64,000 nt of DNA from Phil1 sp040767925 (lineage in GTDB: Bacteria; Bacillota; Clostridia; Christensenellales; CAG-138): positions 1,302,001 to 1,366,000 of the forward strand of contig JAXGNN010000001.1 of assembly GCA_040767925.1 (NCBI GenBank), written 5' to 3'. The translations under genes were made by a program, and so were the position numbers. Below, piece by piece: positions 47,844-55,500 of this stretch (positions are counted from its first letter, which is position 1; the number at the start of each line of letters is the position of its first letter). The notes beneath the pieces were generated by a model that did not search any database, was not told the DNA's origin, and saw nothing but the letters and a program-made list of their open reading frames with translations.

Positions 47844-48530
47844 TCACAGGGGATTTTTCGCGGCGGCTCCCGCCTTTCGCGGATATTCCTTCGGCGTGGG
47901 CGCAAGCTTTTTCGCCTCGATCACATGGCGCTCGCCCCACGGAACTTCAAATTTGAGCGTCTGCGCCTCGAGGCGCAGAATCTTCGCGGCGCGCGCGGCC
48001 GACGCGAGTTCCTCGTCCGCCTTCGGCCCTTTGTACATGAGGGAAACGCCGCCTGTTTTCAGGAGGGGCGCCGTCCACTCCATCAGGGCGGACGCTCCCG
48101 CGACCGCGCGCGTGAGGGCAACGTCGTATTGCCCGCGGTGCGCGGGGTCCCGCCCCGCGTCCTCCGCCCGCGCGTGCACGAGCGCCGCCTGAAGGTTCAA
48201 TTCCTCCAGCAGGGCCTTTAGGAAAACGAGGCGCTTATTGAGCGAGTCGAGCAGCGTCATCGAGAGGTCGCCCCGCATGATGAGCAGGGGCACGCCCGGG
48301 AAGCCCGCGCCCGTGCCCACGTCGATGCAGCGCGCGCCCTCTTTGACGCGCGCCACGGGCAAAAGGCTGTCCGCGAAGTGCTTGGCGACAACTTCCTCCG
48401 CGCCCGTGATGGCGGTGAGGTTCATCCTTTCGTTCCAGGCGGCGAGCAGCGTGAAGTAGCGCGCGAATTTTCCAATTTGCGCCCCGTCCGCCTCCGGTAT
48501 GTATCGATGGATCAGGCCTTCTATCTCCAT
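47844..48530 (-). CDS. rsmG: 16S rRNA (guanine-527-N7)-methyltransferase
   Basis: The 228-residue product is RsmG/GidB: NERMNLTAITGAEEVVAKHFADSLLP near 33-58, SAM motif I CIDVGTGAGFPGVPLLI (about 68-84), and LTRAVAGASALMEW. It methylates N7 of G527 in 16S rRNA. It lies between noc (108 bases downstream) and mnmG (repeat-filled 322-bp gap upstream), the conserved Firmicutes order. No oddity apart from the C-terminal Ala/Lys-rich tail (APTPKEYPRKAGAAAKNPL). Confidence 0.95.
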   Translation of the reverse strand: MEIEGLIHRYIPEADGAQIGKFARYFTLLAAWNERMNLTAITGAEEVVAKHFADSLLPVARVKEGARCIDVGTGAGFPGVPLLIMRGDLSMTLLDSLNKRLVFLKALLEELNLQAALVHARAEDAGRDPAHRGQYDVALTRAVAGASALMEWTAPLLKTGGVSLMYKGPKADEELASAARAAKILRLEAQTLKFEVPWGERHVIEAKKLAPTPKEYPRKAGAAAKNPL

Positions 48531-48588
48531 TTCGTCAATTCCGCATTTCCTATATTGTTTTTCGGGGAAGGGACGCCGGCGGTTTCGC

Positions 48589-48870
48589 GGGCGGATATGG
48601 AATCCGCCCTGCTGTCCCCGACAAGGCGGAGAGAGGCGTCCTTAAGGGTTCCGGGAACGGTCCCACCCTTTCCCCTTCCTTCATCGCCCCATGCAGCGTT
48701 CTGTACGGCGCGCCCACATCGCCCTCCTGCCCGCGGAACCGTCCCCGGGCGCGGATTCCCTCCCGCGGCGGCGTTCCCCGATTGTCAATTGTCAATTCTC
48801 AATTGTCAATTTCCCCTTCCCGCCCGCGGCGGCGTTCCCCGATTGTCAATTGTCAATTCTCAATTGTCAT
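48589..48870 (-). repeat. Compound repeat between rsmG and mnmG, with doubled module I
   Basis: Module III near-palindrome at 48589-48609; a module IV-like element at 48653-48746 bounded by GGGAACGGTCCCAC and GCGGAACCGTCCCC; then two copies of a 61-bp unit consisting of a GCGGCGGCGTTCCCCG hairpin part and module I (ATTGTCAATTGTCAATTC, at 48781 and 48842). The second copy overlaps the mnmG stop. The repeat accounts for the whole gene-free 48531-48852. Confidence 0.85.
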
Positions 48871-50739
48871 TTTCCTCAAGTAAATCGTCAGCACCGCGAT
48901 GTCCGAAGGCGACACGCCCGAGATGCGCCCCGCGCGGCCGAGGCTCTCGGGCTTCCTTGCCGCGAGCTTCTGGCGCGCCTCAAGGCGCAAGCCTTCCATC
49001 GCCATGTAGTCGAGGTCCGGGGGGAGGGGGGTGTCCTCCAGCTCGCGAAAGCGGCCGACGAGCGCCTTCTCCTTCTCGATGTAGCCCTCGTAGCGCGCGT
49101 CGAGCGTGACGGCCTCCGCCGCCTCGCGGCCGATGTTCGGCAGAAGATCCGGATAGAGCGCGAGGAGGTCCGTGTAGCCGACGCCGCGCCTTCGAAGCAG
49201 ATCGAACAGCCTGACGCCCGAGGCGGGCGCGGACTCGCCCCGCGCCTCGAGCAGCCGCCGCAGCGCCTCCCCGGGCGCGACGGACGCGCCGAGCGCGGCC
49301 TTCGCCCGGGCGGCCTCCTCCCGCTTTCGCATCAGGCGGGAATAGCGCTCGTCGGAAACAAGCCCCGTCCGCCTGGAAAGCTCGGTCAGCCGCTCGTCCG
49401 CGTTGTCCTGCCGGAGCAGCAGCCGGTATTCCGCGCGGGAGGTCATCATCCGGTAGGGTTCGTTGGTGCCTTTGCCCGTGAGGTCGTCGCACAGCACGCC
49501 GATGTACGCGTCCGCGCGCGAGAGGAGAAGGGGCGGCTCGCCCCGAAGGTACAGGGCGGCGTTGATCCCCGCGTAAAGCCCCTGCGCCGCGGCCTCCTCA
49601 TAGCCGGAGCTGCCGTTGATCTGCCCCGCGAAGTAAAGGCCCTCTATCTCGCGGGAACGAAGCGCAGCGTCGAGCGCCGTGGGGTCGATGCAGTCGTACT
49701 CGATGGCGTAGCCGTAGCGCGTGACCTGGCAACGTTCAAGCCCTGGTATCGTATGGAGCATGTCCCTCTGCACGTCGGCGGGGAGCGAGGTGCTCATGCC
49801 CTGCACGTATTTCTCGTCGGTCGAGCGCCCTTCCGGCTCGATGAAGAGCTGGTGGCGCTCCTTGTCGGCGAAACGGGTGATCTTATCCTCGATGGAGGGG
49901 CAGTAGCGCGTGCCCGTCGCGCGGATGAGGCCGGAGTACATGGCGCTGCGCGCGATATTCGCGCGGATGACCGCGTGGGTCGCCTCGTTCGTATAGGTGA
50001 GGTAGCACGGGACCTGCTCCCGTTCAAGCTCCCCCGTGAGGAAGGAGAAGCGCGGCTGCGGCTCGTCCCCGAACTGCGGCTCCATTTTTGCATAATCGAG
50101 CGTGCGGCCGAGCACGCGCGCAGGCGTGCCCGTCTTGAAGCGGCGAAGCGCGAAGCCGATCTTTGCGAGCGCCGCGGAAAGCCCTTCCGCGCGCATCAGG
50201 CCGGAGGGCCCGCTCTCCCATACGCAATCGCCGATGAGCACGCGGCTCTTTAAATACACGCCCGTCGCGACGACGACGGCGCGGCAGGGGATCCTCTCCC
50301 CCGCGCTCTTCATGCCGCCCGAGAGGCGTATGCCGATGACGCGGCCGTTTTCCACGTCGATATGGGCGCACTCGCCCTGCATCAGGGTCAGGCGCTCCTC
50401 GGTTTCGAGCGCGCGCTTCATGCGCGCGTGATATTCCCGCTTGTCGATCTGCGCGCGAAGGGAGTGCACGGCGGGGCCCTTGCCCGTGTTGAGCATGCGC
50501 ACCTGAAGGCAGGTGTCGTCCGCGGCGAGGCCCATCTCGCCGCCGAGCGCGTCGATTTCGCGCACGAGGTGCCCCTTCGACGTGCCGCCCACCGAGGGGT
50601 TGCACGCCATGAGGGCGACCGCGTCGAGGTTGAGCGTCAGGCACAGCGCAGTAAGCCCCATGCGCGATGCGGCAAGCGCGGCCTCAAGCCCTGCGTGCCC
50701 TGCTCCCAGTATCGCGATGTCGTATCCCGTTTCCGCCAC
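48853..50739 (-). CDS. mnmG: tRNA uridine-5-carboxymethylaminomethyl(34) synthesis enzyme
   Basis: The 628-residue product is MnmG/GidA. It opens with the FAD-binding IAILGAGHAGLEAALAASRMG and has CNPSVGGTSKGHLVREIDALGG, GTRYCPSIEDKITRFADKERHQLFIEPEG, and the C-terminal RAGRISGVSPSDIAVLTIYL. With MnmE it modifies U34 of several tRNAs. The start is GTG, preceded by GGAGGGATTGAGGCT, and a TATAAT lies on the minus strand at 50776-50771. No mnmE is in the window. The last residues MTIEN and the stop come from module I, an addition to the normal end LRK. Confidence 0.95.
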   Translation of the reverse strand: MAETGYDIAILGAGHAGLEAALAASRMGLTALCLTLNLDAVALMACNPSVGGTSKGHLVREIDALGGEMGLAADDTCLQVRMLNTGKGPAVHSLRAQIDKREYHARMKRALETEERLTLMQGECAHIDVENGRVIGIRLSGGMKSAGERIPCRAVVVATGVYLKSRVLIGDCVWESGPSGLMRAEGLSAALAKIGFALRRFKTGTPARVLGRTLDYAKMEPQFGDEPQPRFSFLTGELEREQVPCYLTYTNEATHAVIRANIARSAMYSGLIRATGTRYCPSIEDKITRFADKERHQLFIEPEGRSTDEKYVQGMSTSLPADVQRDMLHTIPGLERCQVTRYGYAIEYDCIDPTALDAALRSREIEGLYFAGQINGSSGYEEAAAQGLYAGINAALYLRGEPPLLLSRADAYIGVLCDDLTGKGTNEPYRMMTSRAEYRLLLRQDNADERLTELSRRTGLVSDERYSRLMRKREEAARAKAALGASVAPGEALRRLLEARGESAPASGVRLFDLLRRRGVGYTDLLALYPDLLPNIGREAAEAVTLDARYEGYIEKEKALVGRFRELEDTPLPPDLDYMAMEGLRLEARQKLAARKPESLGRAGRISGVSPSDIAVLTIYLRKMTIEN

Positions 50740-50941
50740 AGCCTCAATCCCTCCGATGAACGCAAGGTCGATTATACCAAAACCGGAAGCATCTTGAAAG
50801 GGGGTATTTCCCGTTAGGAGAATTATTTCCCAAAGAACGGATTTCTACCCTCCCGCGCGCGGAACTTGCGTCAAGATTGTGGAAAATTTCCCCAGAAACA
50901 GGCATATTTCGCGCGGATCGCGCCGATTTGCGCAGGACCGC

Positions 50942-50970
50942 TTTACAGGAGGGCCATGCGTCTGTATAAT
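50942..50970 (+). promoter_or_regulatory. Sigma-A promoter of the EamA-type permease gene
   Basis: TTTACA (50942-50947) and TATAAT (50965-50970) are exactly 17 bases apart. It lies in the gene-free 50740-51034, which otherwise shows only the mnmG -10 box and a TGTGGAAAA DnaA-box-like 9-mer near 50877. Confidence 0.75.
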
Positions 50971-51034
50971 GAGTTGCTGTGAACCGCGCAGAACGCGCGC
51001 GCTTCTAGAAATTCTTAGACAGGCGGAAAAGAAT

Positions 51035-51931
51035 ATGTGGTTTCCATTGTCGCTTGCCGCTCTCATCTGCTGGAGCGGGTCCGATCTTTTTGCCAAAATC
51101 GGCTGCCAGGACCCCAAGGAAAAACACAGCCACCTGAAGATGGTCATCGCCGTGGGCGCCGTGATGGGCCTTCACGCGGCGTATGAGATGCTCTTCGGCG
51201 GCGTCGTGATGACGGGCGAGGTCTTCTTGAAGTATCTGCCCGTGTCGATGCTCTACATCCTCTCGATGGCGCTCGGGTACCTCGGCCTTCGCTACATCGA
51301 GCTCTCGATCTCCTCCCCCATCTGCAACACCTCGGGCGCGGTGGTGGCGCTCATCTACCTCCTCTCGGGCGAGCCGGTCGAAACGCCGCAGCTGATCGCG
51401 ATCGGCCTCATCGGCGTGGGCGTACTGATGCTCGGCGTCGTGCAGATGACGGAGGACGAGCAGTTGCGCCTCGCCCGGCAGGAAGCCTCGAACATGAAGT
51501 ATTCGAAGAGCCTCCTCGCGCTTTTCATCCCGGTCGTCTACTGCCTGCTCGACGCGGCGGGCACCTACGCGGACAGCCTCGTGCTCGAAACCCTCGACGA
51601 GAACGCCGCCAACGTCGCCTATGAGCTGACGTTCCTCCTGTGCGGCGCCGTCAGCTTCCTCTATGTGAAGCTCGTCAAAAAAGAGAAGTTCACACTGAAG
51701 CTGGAGGCGCCCAAATACGTCGGCGCCGTGTTTGAAACGGCGGGCCAGTTCGCCTATATCTTCGCCCTTGGCGCGAACGCCATGTTCGCGGCGCCCGTGA
51801 TCTCCTGCTACTGCGCGCTCTCGGTCGTGTGGAGCCGCGTGTTCCTCAAGGAAAAGCTCGGCTGGAAGCACTACGTCTGCATCGCGGGCATCATCGCCGG
51901 CATCGCCATTTTAGGCGCGTACGACGCTTAG
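51035..51931 (+). CDS. EamA/DMT-family membrane permease
   Basis: The product of 298 residues starts MWFPLSLAALICWSGSDLFAKIG; codons upstream in frame are polar, would break the membrane topology and lack a ribosome-binding site. About ten hydrophobic segments in two five-helix halves (second half from KSLLALFIPVVYCLLDAAGTYADSL) fit the drug/metabolite transporter superfamily. The end SVVWSRVFLKEKLGWKHYVCIAGIIAGIAILG is the EamA hallmark. Substrate unknown; the neighbouring purine genes give only a weak hint of nucleobase transport. The stop overlaps the convergent guaD stop by 4 bases. Confidence 0.8.
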   Translation: MWFPLSLAALICWSGSDLFAKIGCQDPKEKHSHLKMVIAVGAVMGLHAAYEMLFGGVVMTGEVFLKYLPVSMLYILSMALGYLGLRYIELSISSPICNTSGAVVALIYLLSGEPVETPQLIAIGLIGVGVLMLGVVQMTEDEQLRLARQEASNMKYSKSLLALFIPVVYCLLDAAGTYADSLVLETLDENAANVAYELTFLLCGAVSFLYVKLVKKEKFTLKLEAPKYVGAVFETAGQFAYIFALGANAMFAAPVISCYCALSVVWSRVFLKEKLGWKHYVCIAGIIAGIAILGAYDA

Positions 51932-53193
51932 AGCCGCCTTTCGCCCTCGCTCCACACGGCCGTCACCGCGCGGGGATCGTCCGCGTAGACGAGCCGCTCG
52001 AGCCGTTCCGCGCTCGAAAGCGTCCTCGAGGGGGGGAGCATCGTGTCGGAGAGGACGACGGCGTGGAGCCTGTCTCCCGCGGCGAAGCCCGGGCCCGCGC
52101 CGAAGTAGCGCGCGCCCGCGGAGGTCGCGAGGTAAAACGCCTCGGCGACGGTGAGGAATTTCTCCTCCTCCCGTTTGCCGGAGTAATAGTAGCGCAGCTT
52201 CGAGACGCGGATCGCCTCCGCCATGCAGTGGAACAGCGAAAGCTTCGCGCCGCCCGCGATGTCCGACCCGAGCGCGACGTTGATGCCCTCGCTGAGCATC
52301 AGCCGCACCGGCGCGACGCCGGAATAGATGTTCGTATTGGAATCCGGGCAGTGTGCGACCCACACGCCCGTTTTTTTGATGCCCTCGCGCTCGCGCGCGT
52401 CGCTGTGGACGCAGTGCGCCATGACGGTCTTTTCGCGCCAGAGGCCGCGCTTATCGTAGCTGTCCCAATACTGCGGGCATTCGGGGCAGAGCCGCCTGAC
52501 CCATTCGATCTCCACGTCGTTCTCCGAAAGGTGGGATTGGATGGGCACGCCGTATTCGTCGGCGATTTTCGAGAGGCCCTCCATGAGCGCGTCCGAGCAC
52601 GAGGGCGTGAAGCGCGGCGTGATGATGGGCGCGAGGTTTTTGAACCTTCCGCGGCTCTCCTCGATGAAACGGCGCGTTTCAAGAAGCGACCCCTCCGTCG
52701 TCTCCAGGAGCTCGGGCGGGGTGTTCCTGTCCATGTTGACCTTGCCGACAAAGCCGGAAACCCCCGCGCGCTCCAGCTCCTCCATGAGGATGAGCGCGCT
52801 CTCCCGATGGATGCTCGCGTAGACGCACGCGCGCGTCGTACCGAGGCGGATGAGTTCGTCCGCGAGCGCGGAATAGACCTTCCTCGCGAAAACCGGATCG
52901 GCGAACAGCGCCTCGGTCTTGAACGTGTAGGCGTTGAGCCACTCGATGAGCGGCAGGTCCATGCCGAGGCCCAGCATCGCGTACTGCGGCGCGTGCAGGT
53001 GCAGGTCCGAAAACGCGGGGATGACGAGCATGCCCGAGAAGTCGTGCGTCCGCTCGGGGACGCAGCCCTCGGGCAGGCTATGATAAATTCCCTCGATCGC
53101 GCCGTCCCGAAGGAGCAGGCAGCCGTCCTCGACGGCCTCCAATTCCCCCATGCGCGGCGCGTGGACGAAGGTGGACTTGATCGCTTCTAACAT
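51928..53193 (-). CDS. guaD: Guanine deaminase
   Basis: The 421-residue product (start at 53193 after AAAGGAGGG) is an amidohydrolase with the GuaD pattern: metal-binding FSDLHLHAPQYA, QSHLSENDVEIEWVRRL, KTVMAHCVHSD, VAHCPDSNTNI and the final Asp in LGSDIAGGAKLSLF. It hydrolyses guanine to xanthine and ammonia using zinc. With the hydantoinase and MocA-like genes upstream it suggests purine fermentation. A 94-codon in-frame extension upstream consists only of translated repeats and is not coding. The gene converges on the EamA gene with overlapping stops. Confidence 0.9.
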   Translation of the reverse strand: MLEAIKSTFVHAPRMGELEAVEDGCLLLRDGAIEGIYHSLPEGCVPERTHDFSGMLVIPAFSDLHLHAPQYAMLGLGMDLPLIEWLNAYTFKTEALFADPVFARKVYSALADELIRLGTTRACVYASIHRESALILMEELERAGVSGFVGKVNMDRNTPPELLETTEGSLLETRRFIEESRGRFKNLAPIITPRFTPSCSDALMEGLSKIADEYGVPIQSHLSENDVEIEWVRRLCPECPQYWDSYDKRGLWREKTVMAHCVHSDAREREGIKKTGVWVAHCPDSNTNIYSGVAPVRLMLSEGINVALGSDIAGGAKLSLFHCMAEAIRVSKLRYYYSGKREEEKFLTVAEAFYLATSAGARYFGAGPGFAAGDRLHAVVLSDTMLPPSRTLSSAERLERLVYADDPRAVTAVWSEGERRL

Positions 53194-53221
53194 CGTTTTC
53201 CCTCCTTTCGGGTCATGTGCG

Positions 53222-53510
53222 GGGGGACGGGGGTAATTGACAATTGACAATTGATAATTGACAATCGGGGAACGCCGCCGCGGGCGGGGACGGGGGTAAT
53301 TGACAATTGACAATTGATAATTGACAATCGGGAACGCCGCCGCGAGCGGGAAATTTTGTAGGGGCGGATTCCATATCCGCCCGCCGTCCTTTCCCCGACG
53401 CGGGCGGGGGCAGTTCTGCTTGTTCGGGGTTCCGGATCTGTCGGCGCTTGCGGCTCCAGCGCCCCCTGCGCCCAAAATTCATTGTCAATTGTCAATTATC
53501 AATTGCTTCA
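53222..53510 (+). repeat. Repeat cluster between the MocA-like gene and guaD, with a 63-bp tandem
   Basis: Two tandem 63-bp units (TAATTGACAATTGACAATTG at 53234 and 53297, each followed by a GGAACGCCGCCGCG hairpin part) lead to a module III near-palindrome at about 53360-53380 and then an outlying module I in the opposite orientation (ATTGTCAATTGTCAATTATC, 53481-53500). The latter supplies the stop of the MocA-like gene. It explains the gene-free 53194-53484. Confidence 0.85.
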
Positions 53511-54069
53511 GCTCTTCCGCGCCGTCCACGTCGGCGAGCTCGCCCGGGTCGGCGACCTGGTGAAGGGCGAGGGCGTCCTCGTGCCTTCTTATGACCTCGC
53601 TGCCGCCGCTGTCCCCCGCAAGGGCGCAGAGCTCGTCGAAGAAACGCCCGGGGAAGATCGCGGGGTTGCCGCGCCTCTGCCCGTTCCCCAGCGCGCGGAT
53701 GACATGGGGATCCTTCTCAAACGCGTCGACGAGGGCCAAGACGCTCTCCCGCGTGAGCCGCGGCTGATCCGCCACCATGAACATGGCGGCGTCTGCGCCG
53801 AGCGCCCTCGCGCGCTCAAGCCCCATGCGGATCGTACGGGAGACGCCCTCCTCCGGGCGGTCGTTCTTCACGGCGAAAAAGCCGCGCCTCTCGGCCTCCG
53901 CGAGGATCTCCCCGCTGCCGGAGACGACGATGGTCGCGCGAAGCTTCTCCGCAGGCACGGCGTCGAGCGCGCGCGCGTAGAGCGGCTTCCCCCGGTAGGG
54001 CGCGAGGAGCTTGTTCGAGCCGAAGCGCCTCCCGGCGCCCGCGGCCATCAATATGCATACGAGATTCAT
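53485..54069 (-). CDS. MocA/MobA-like molybdopterin nucleotidyltransferase
   Basis: The 194-residue product has the nucleotidyltransferase signature MAAGAGRRFGSNKLLAPYRGKPL (8-30), MFMVADQPRLTRES (about 96-109) and NPAIFPGRFFDELCALAGDSGG. MocA transfers CMP to molybdopterin to build the cytosine dinucleotide cofactor of xanthine dehydrogenase-type enzymes. Its place between hydantoinase and guanine deaminase genes fits maturation of a purine hydroxylase encoded elsewhere, as in gut purine-degradation clusters. The start overlaps the hydantoinase stop by 4 bases. The end LIIDN-stop is contributed by module I. Confidence 0.8.
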   Translation of the reverse strand: MNLVCILMAAGAGRRFGSNKLLAPYRGKPLYARALDAVPAEKLRATIVVSGSGEILAEAERRGFFAVKNDRPEEGVSRTIRMGLERARALGADAAMFMVADQPRLTRESVLALVDAFEKDPHVIRALGNGQRRGNPAIFPGRFFDELCALAGDSGGSEVIRRHEDALALHQVADPGELADVDGAEELKQLIIDN

Positions 54070-55430
54070 CGCGTGTGTATGCAGCCCTTCCTGTGGAGGT
54101 ACTTCCCCGCGCCGGAGATCGTGAAAACGCCGTTCTCCACGACGCGCGCGCCGTTGACGAACACGTCCCGCGCGCGGCCATGTACGGCAAAACCGGCGAA
54201 CGGGGAGTTATCGCAATGATGCGCCGTACCCGCGTCGCTTATGCAAGAAACGGCGTCCGGGTCCCACACGACGAGGTCCGCGGCGAAGCCCGGCGCGACG
54301 GCGCCCCTGTCCTCCATGCCGAAAAGGCGGGAGGGCGCGTAGGAGAGCAGCTCCACCATGCGCTCGAGCGTGATCCTCCCCGCGCGCACGCCGTAGTTGT
54401 AAAGGAGCTCGCCCCTGTGCTGCACGCCGGCGCCCCCGTTGGGGATGAGGGAGAAATCGCCCTTTCCCCGCGCCTTCTGCGCCAGGGTGAAGGAGCAGTG
54501 GTCGGTGCCGACGAAATCGATCCCGCCCGAGGCGAGGCCGCCCCAGAGCGCCTCGCAGTCCGAGGCTTTGCGCAGCGGCGGGGACATCACGAACTTCGCG
54601 CCGTCCTCCCGTTTGTAGCATTCGTCCGTTAAGAGCAGGTATTGCGGGCAGGTCTCGAGATAAACCTCCTGCCCCCGCTCGCGCGCGCGAAGCGCCTCGC
54701 GGTAGCCCTCCTCCGTGGACAGATGCACGACGTAGACGGGCGCGCCCGCAAGCTCGGCGATGCGAAGATACCTTGCCACCGCCTCCGCCTCGACGGGCGA
54801 CGGGCGGGAGAGCGGATGCCCTTCCGGCCCCGTGACGTCCGCGGCCTTGACCTCCGAAATCATGCGCCTTAGCACGTCCCAGTTTTCGCAGTGCGCGCCG
54901 AGAAGGGCGTTTTCTTTTTTTATGGCCTTGACGGCCGCATAGATGCTGCCGTCGTCCACGCGCAGCTTGTCGTACACCATGTACATCTTATATGAGGTCA
55001 CGCCCGCCTCCGTCATGCGCGGAAGCTCGGCCTCGGTTTTTTCATCCCACCGGGCGACGGCCATGTGGAAGCCGTAGTTGCAGGAGCTGCCTCTCGCCTT
55101 CTCGTGCCAGGCGCAAAGCGCGTCCTCGAGCGTGCCGTCTATGTCCTGCGTCGCGAAGTCGAGCACCGCCGTCGTGCCGCCGAGCACGGCCGCGCGGCTG
55201 CCGGTCGTAAAATCGTCCGCCGTCTTCGTATAGCCCAAATCGAGGTCGAAGTGCGTGTGCGTGTCGATGAAGCCGGGCAAAACGAACATGCCCCGCGCGT
55301 CGAGCTCCCGCGCCCCGGCGCAGCGGAGGGAAGGGCCGACGTCTGCGATGCTTTCGCCCTCGACGAGCACGTCCGCGGCGAGCCTTCCGTTCCAATTGAC
55401 GATCGTTGCGTTTTTGATGAGCGTTTTCAT
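54066..55430 (-). CDS. hydA: Dihydropyrimidinase/D-hydantoinase
   Basis: The 454-residue product (start after GAGGAAAGC) is a cyclic amidohydrolase: metal-binding GFIDTHTHFDLDLG, the carbamylated Lys in VTSYKMYMVYDK (about 150), LGAHCENWDVL, VYVVHLSTEEG, and the catalytic Asp in FVGTDHCSFTLAQK. It opens hydantoin or dihydropyrimidine rings, and in purine-degradation clusters an orthologous position is held by a hydantoinase such as HyuA/YgeZ. It is the first gene of the trio hydA, MocA-like and guaD. It lies 70 bases after the nadE gene's stop, read on the same strand. Confidence 0.88.
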   Translation of the reverse strand: MKTLIKNATIVNWNGRLAADVLVEGESIADVGPSLRCAGARELDARGMFVLPGFIDTHTHFDLDLGYTKTADDFTTGSRAAVLGGTTAVLDFATQDIDGTLEDALCAWHEKARGSSCNYGFHMAVARWDEKTEAELPRMTEAGVTSYKMYMVYDKLRVDDGSIYAAVKAIKKENALLGAHCENWDVLRRMISEVKAADVTGPEGHPLSRPSPVEAEAVARYLRIAELAGAPVYVVHLSTEEGYREALRARERGQEVYLETCPQYLLLTDECYKREDGAKFVMSPPLRKASDCEALWGGLASGGIDFVGTDHCSFTLAQKARGKGDFSLIPNGGAGVQHRGELLYNYGVRAGRITLERMVELLSYAPSRLFGMEDRGAVAPGFAADLVVWDPDAVSCISDAGTAHHCDNSPFAGFAVHGRARDVFVNGARVVENGVFTISGAGKYLHRKGCIHTR

Positions 55431-55500
55431 GCTTTCCTCGCGTCTGTTTTTCCAATGGGATTGCGGCGCGCGGGCCGGGGCCCGGCGGCGGGCGCCCCGC

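Noticed and set aside
53194..53475. A 94-codon N-terminal extension of guanine deaminase
   Set aside because: It is only translated repeat sequence (IVNYQLSIVNY, RIWNPPL). A strong ribosome-binding site precedes the ATG at 53193 that fits the family start.
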